Assembly: GCF_006483455.1 (NCBI RefSeq)
Contig: NZ_PPPU01000012.1
Location: 124,001 to 188,000 of the forward strand
DNA length: 64,000 nt
Direction of reading: 5' to 3'
Origin: Methylomonas koyamae
Lineage (GTDB): Bacteria > Pseudomonadota > Gammaproteobacteria > Methylococcales > Methylomonadaceae
In this document: positions 63,925 through 64,000 of the stretch, piece by piece
How positions within the stretch are numbered: the first letter of the stretch is position 1
How the letters are laid out: every line of letters starts with the position of its first letter
Translations under genes and position numbers: made by a program
Notes under the pieces: generated by a model
Databases searched by the model: none
What the model was told of the DNA's origin: nothing
What the model saw: the letters and a program-made list of their open reading frames with translations, nothing else

Positions 63925-64000
63925 ATGTTTAACAGAGCCGTCATTTTCGCAAGCTTGCCGCTGATTGCAAGCTGCGCCGGTCCCGCACTGCACACCGAGA
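63925..64000 (+). CDS. Start of a probable lipoprotein, cut by the right edge
   Basis: The 25 visible codons read MFNRAVIFASLPLIASCAGPALHTE: a short positive start, a hydrophobic core and a lipobox (LIASC, Cys at 17). Divergent from mobA with 17 bp between the starts. No ribosome site of note. Identity of the rest is unknown. Confidence 0.45.
   Translation, partial: MFNRAVIFASLPLIASCAGPALHTE

Overview
The window reads as a chromosomal segment of a gammaproteobacterial methanotroph of the Methylomonas/Methylococcales kind. This is an inference: there is no rRNA gene and no methane monooxygenase gene in the window. It rests on the gammaproteobacterial block ypjD-like/ffh-rpsP-rimM-trmD-rplS, a nif cluster laid out as in Azotobacter-type gammaproteobacteria, PEP-CTERM surface proteins, sulfide:quinone oxidoreductase and a GC-rich codon style. 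I found no tRNA, rRNA, CRISPR array, transposase or integrase.

Layout. 1-5.2 kb: housekeeping genes (YjgR-type ATPase cut by the left edge, VOC protein, WYL regulator, phosphohexomutase, two small envelope proteins). 5.3-10.1 kb: a complete kdp potassium-pump operon on the minus strand, including kdpF (29 aa) and a second, 30-aa membrane ORF upstream of it, with a tandem KdpE-box-like operator; kdpDE are not in the window. 10.4-16.9 kb: bcp, and an operon of a fused membrane/spermidine-synthase-like protein, lpxD and rpiA, then a lipoprotein and a PaiB-type protein. 17.2-20.8 kb: flagellin, a Maf-type flagellin glycosyltransferase and a YjfB-like protein. 20.8-27.9 kb: the SRP/ribosome block, ogt, xerD, lpxA and an orphan pseudo-receiver. 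27.9-34.7 kb: a minus-strand run msrB-apeB then yfiR-like, GGDEF/EAL and TonB receptor genes, the last three coupled by overlaps. 34.7-37 kb: sqr with a DUF2892 gene, and a heat-shock Hsp20 gene with a sigma-32-like promoter and a possible RNA thermometer.

37.3-46.6 kb: the nif accessory cluster. A NifA-type upstream site and a sigma-54 promoter precede nifE, then nifN, nifX, DUF269, DUF683, fdxB, a Shethna-type 2Fe-2S protein and five tightly packed genes (TPR-like, unknown, DUF4213/DUF364, unknown, GlcF-like CCG protein). Together they should serve FeMo-cofactor assembly and electron or metal supply; nifHDK lie elsewhere. Three copies of a large palindromic intergenic repeat are embedded in this cluster, the two best ones inverted around DUF269-DUF683-fdxB.

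46.7-64 kb: trpS and a YdcF protein, then a less GC-rich island (48.7-50.8 kb) of three minus-strand genes separated by structures that look like integron attC sites, one gene encoding an AbiTii-domain protein. I read this as a small array of gene cassettes without an integrase, and it is the most unusual object here. After it come a DUF2799 lipoprotein, an MHS transporter, ProQ, a secreted hydrolase-like lipoprotein, NudF with a PQQ-dependent dehydrogenase, htpX, a DUF2835 protein, a diguanylate cyclase, an old-yellow-enzyme, two related PEP-CTERM-type proteins, an unlisted 49-aa membrane ORF, an unknown membrane-anchored protein, mobA and the first codons of a lipoprotein at the right edge.
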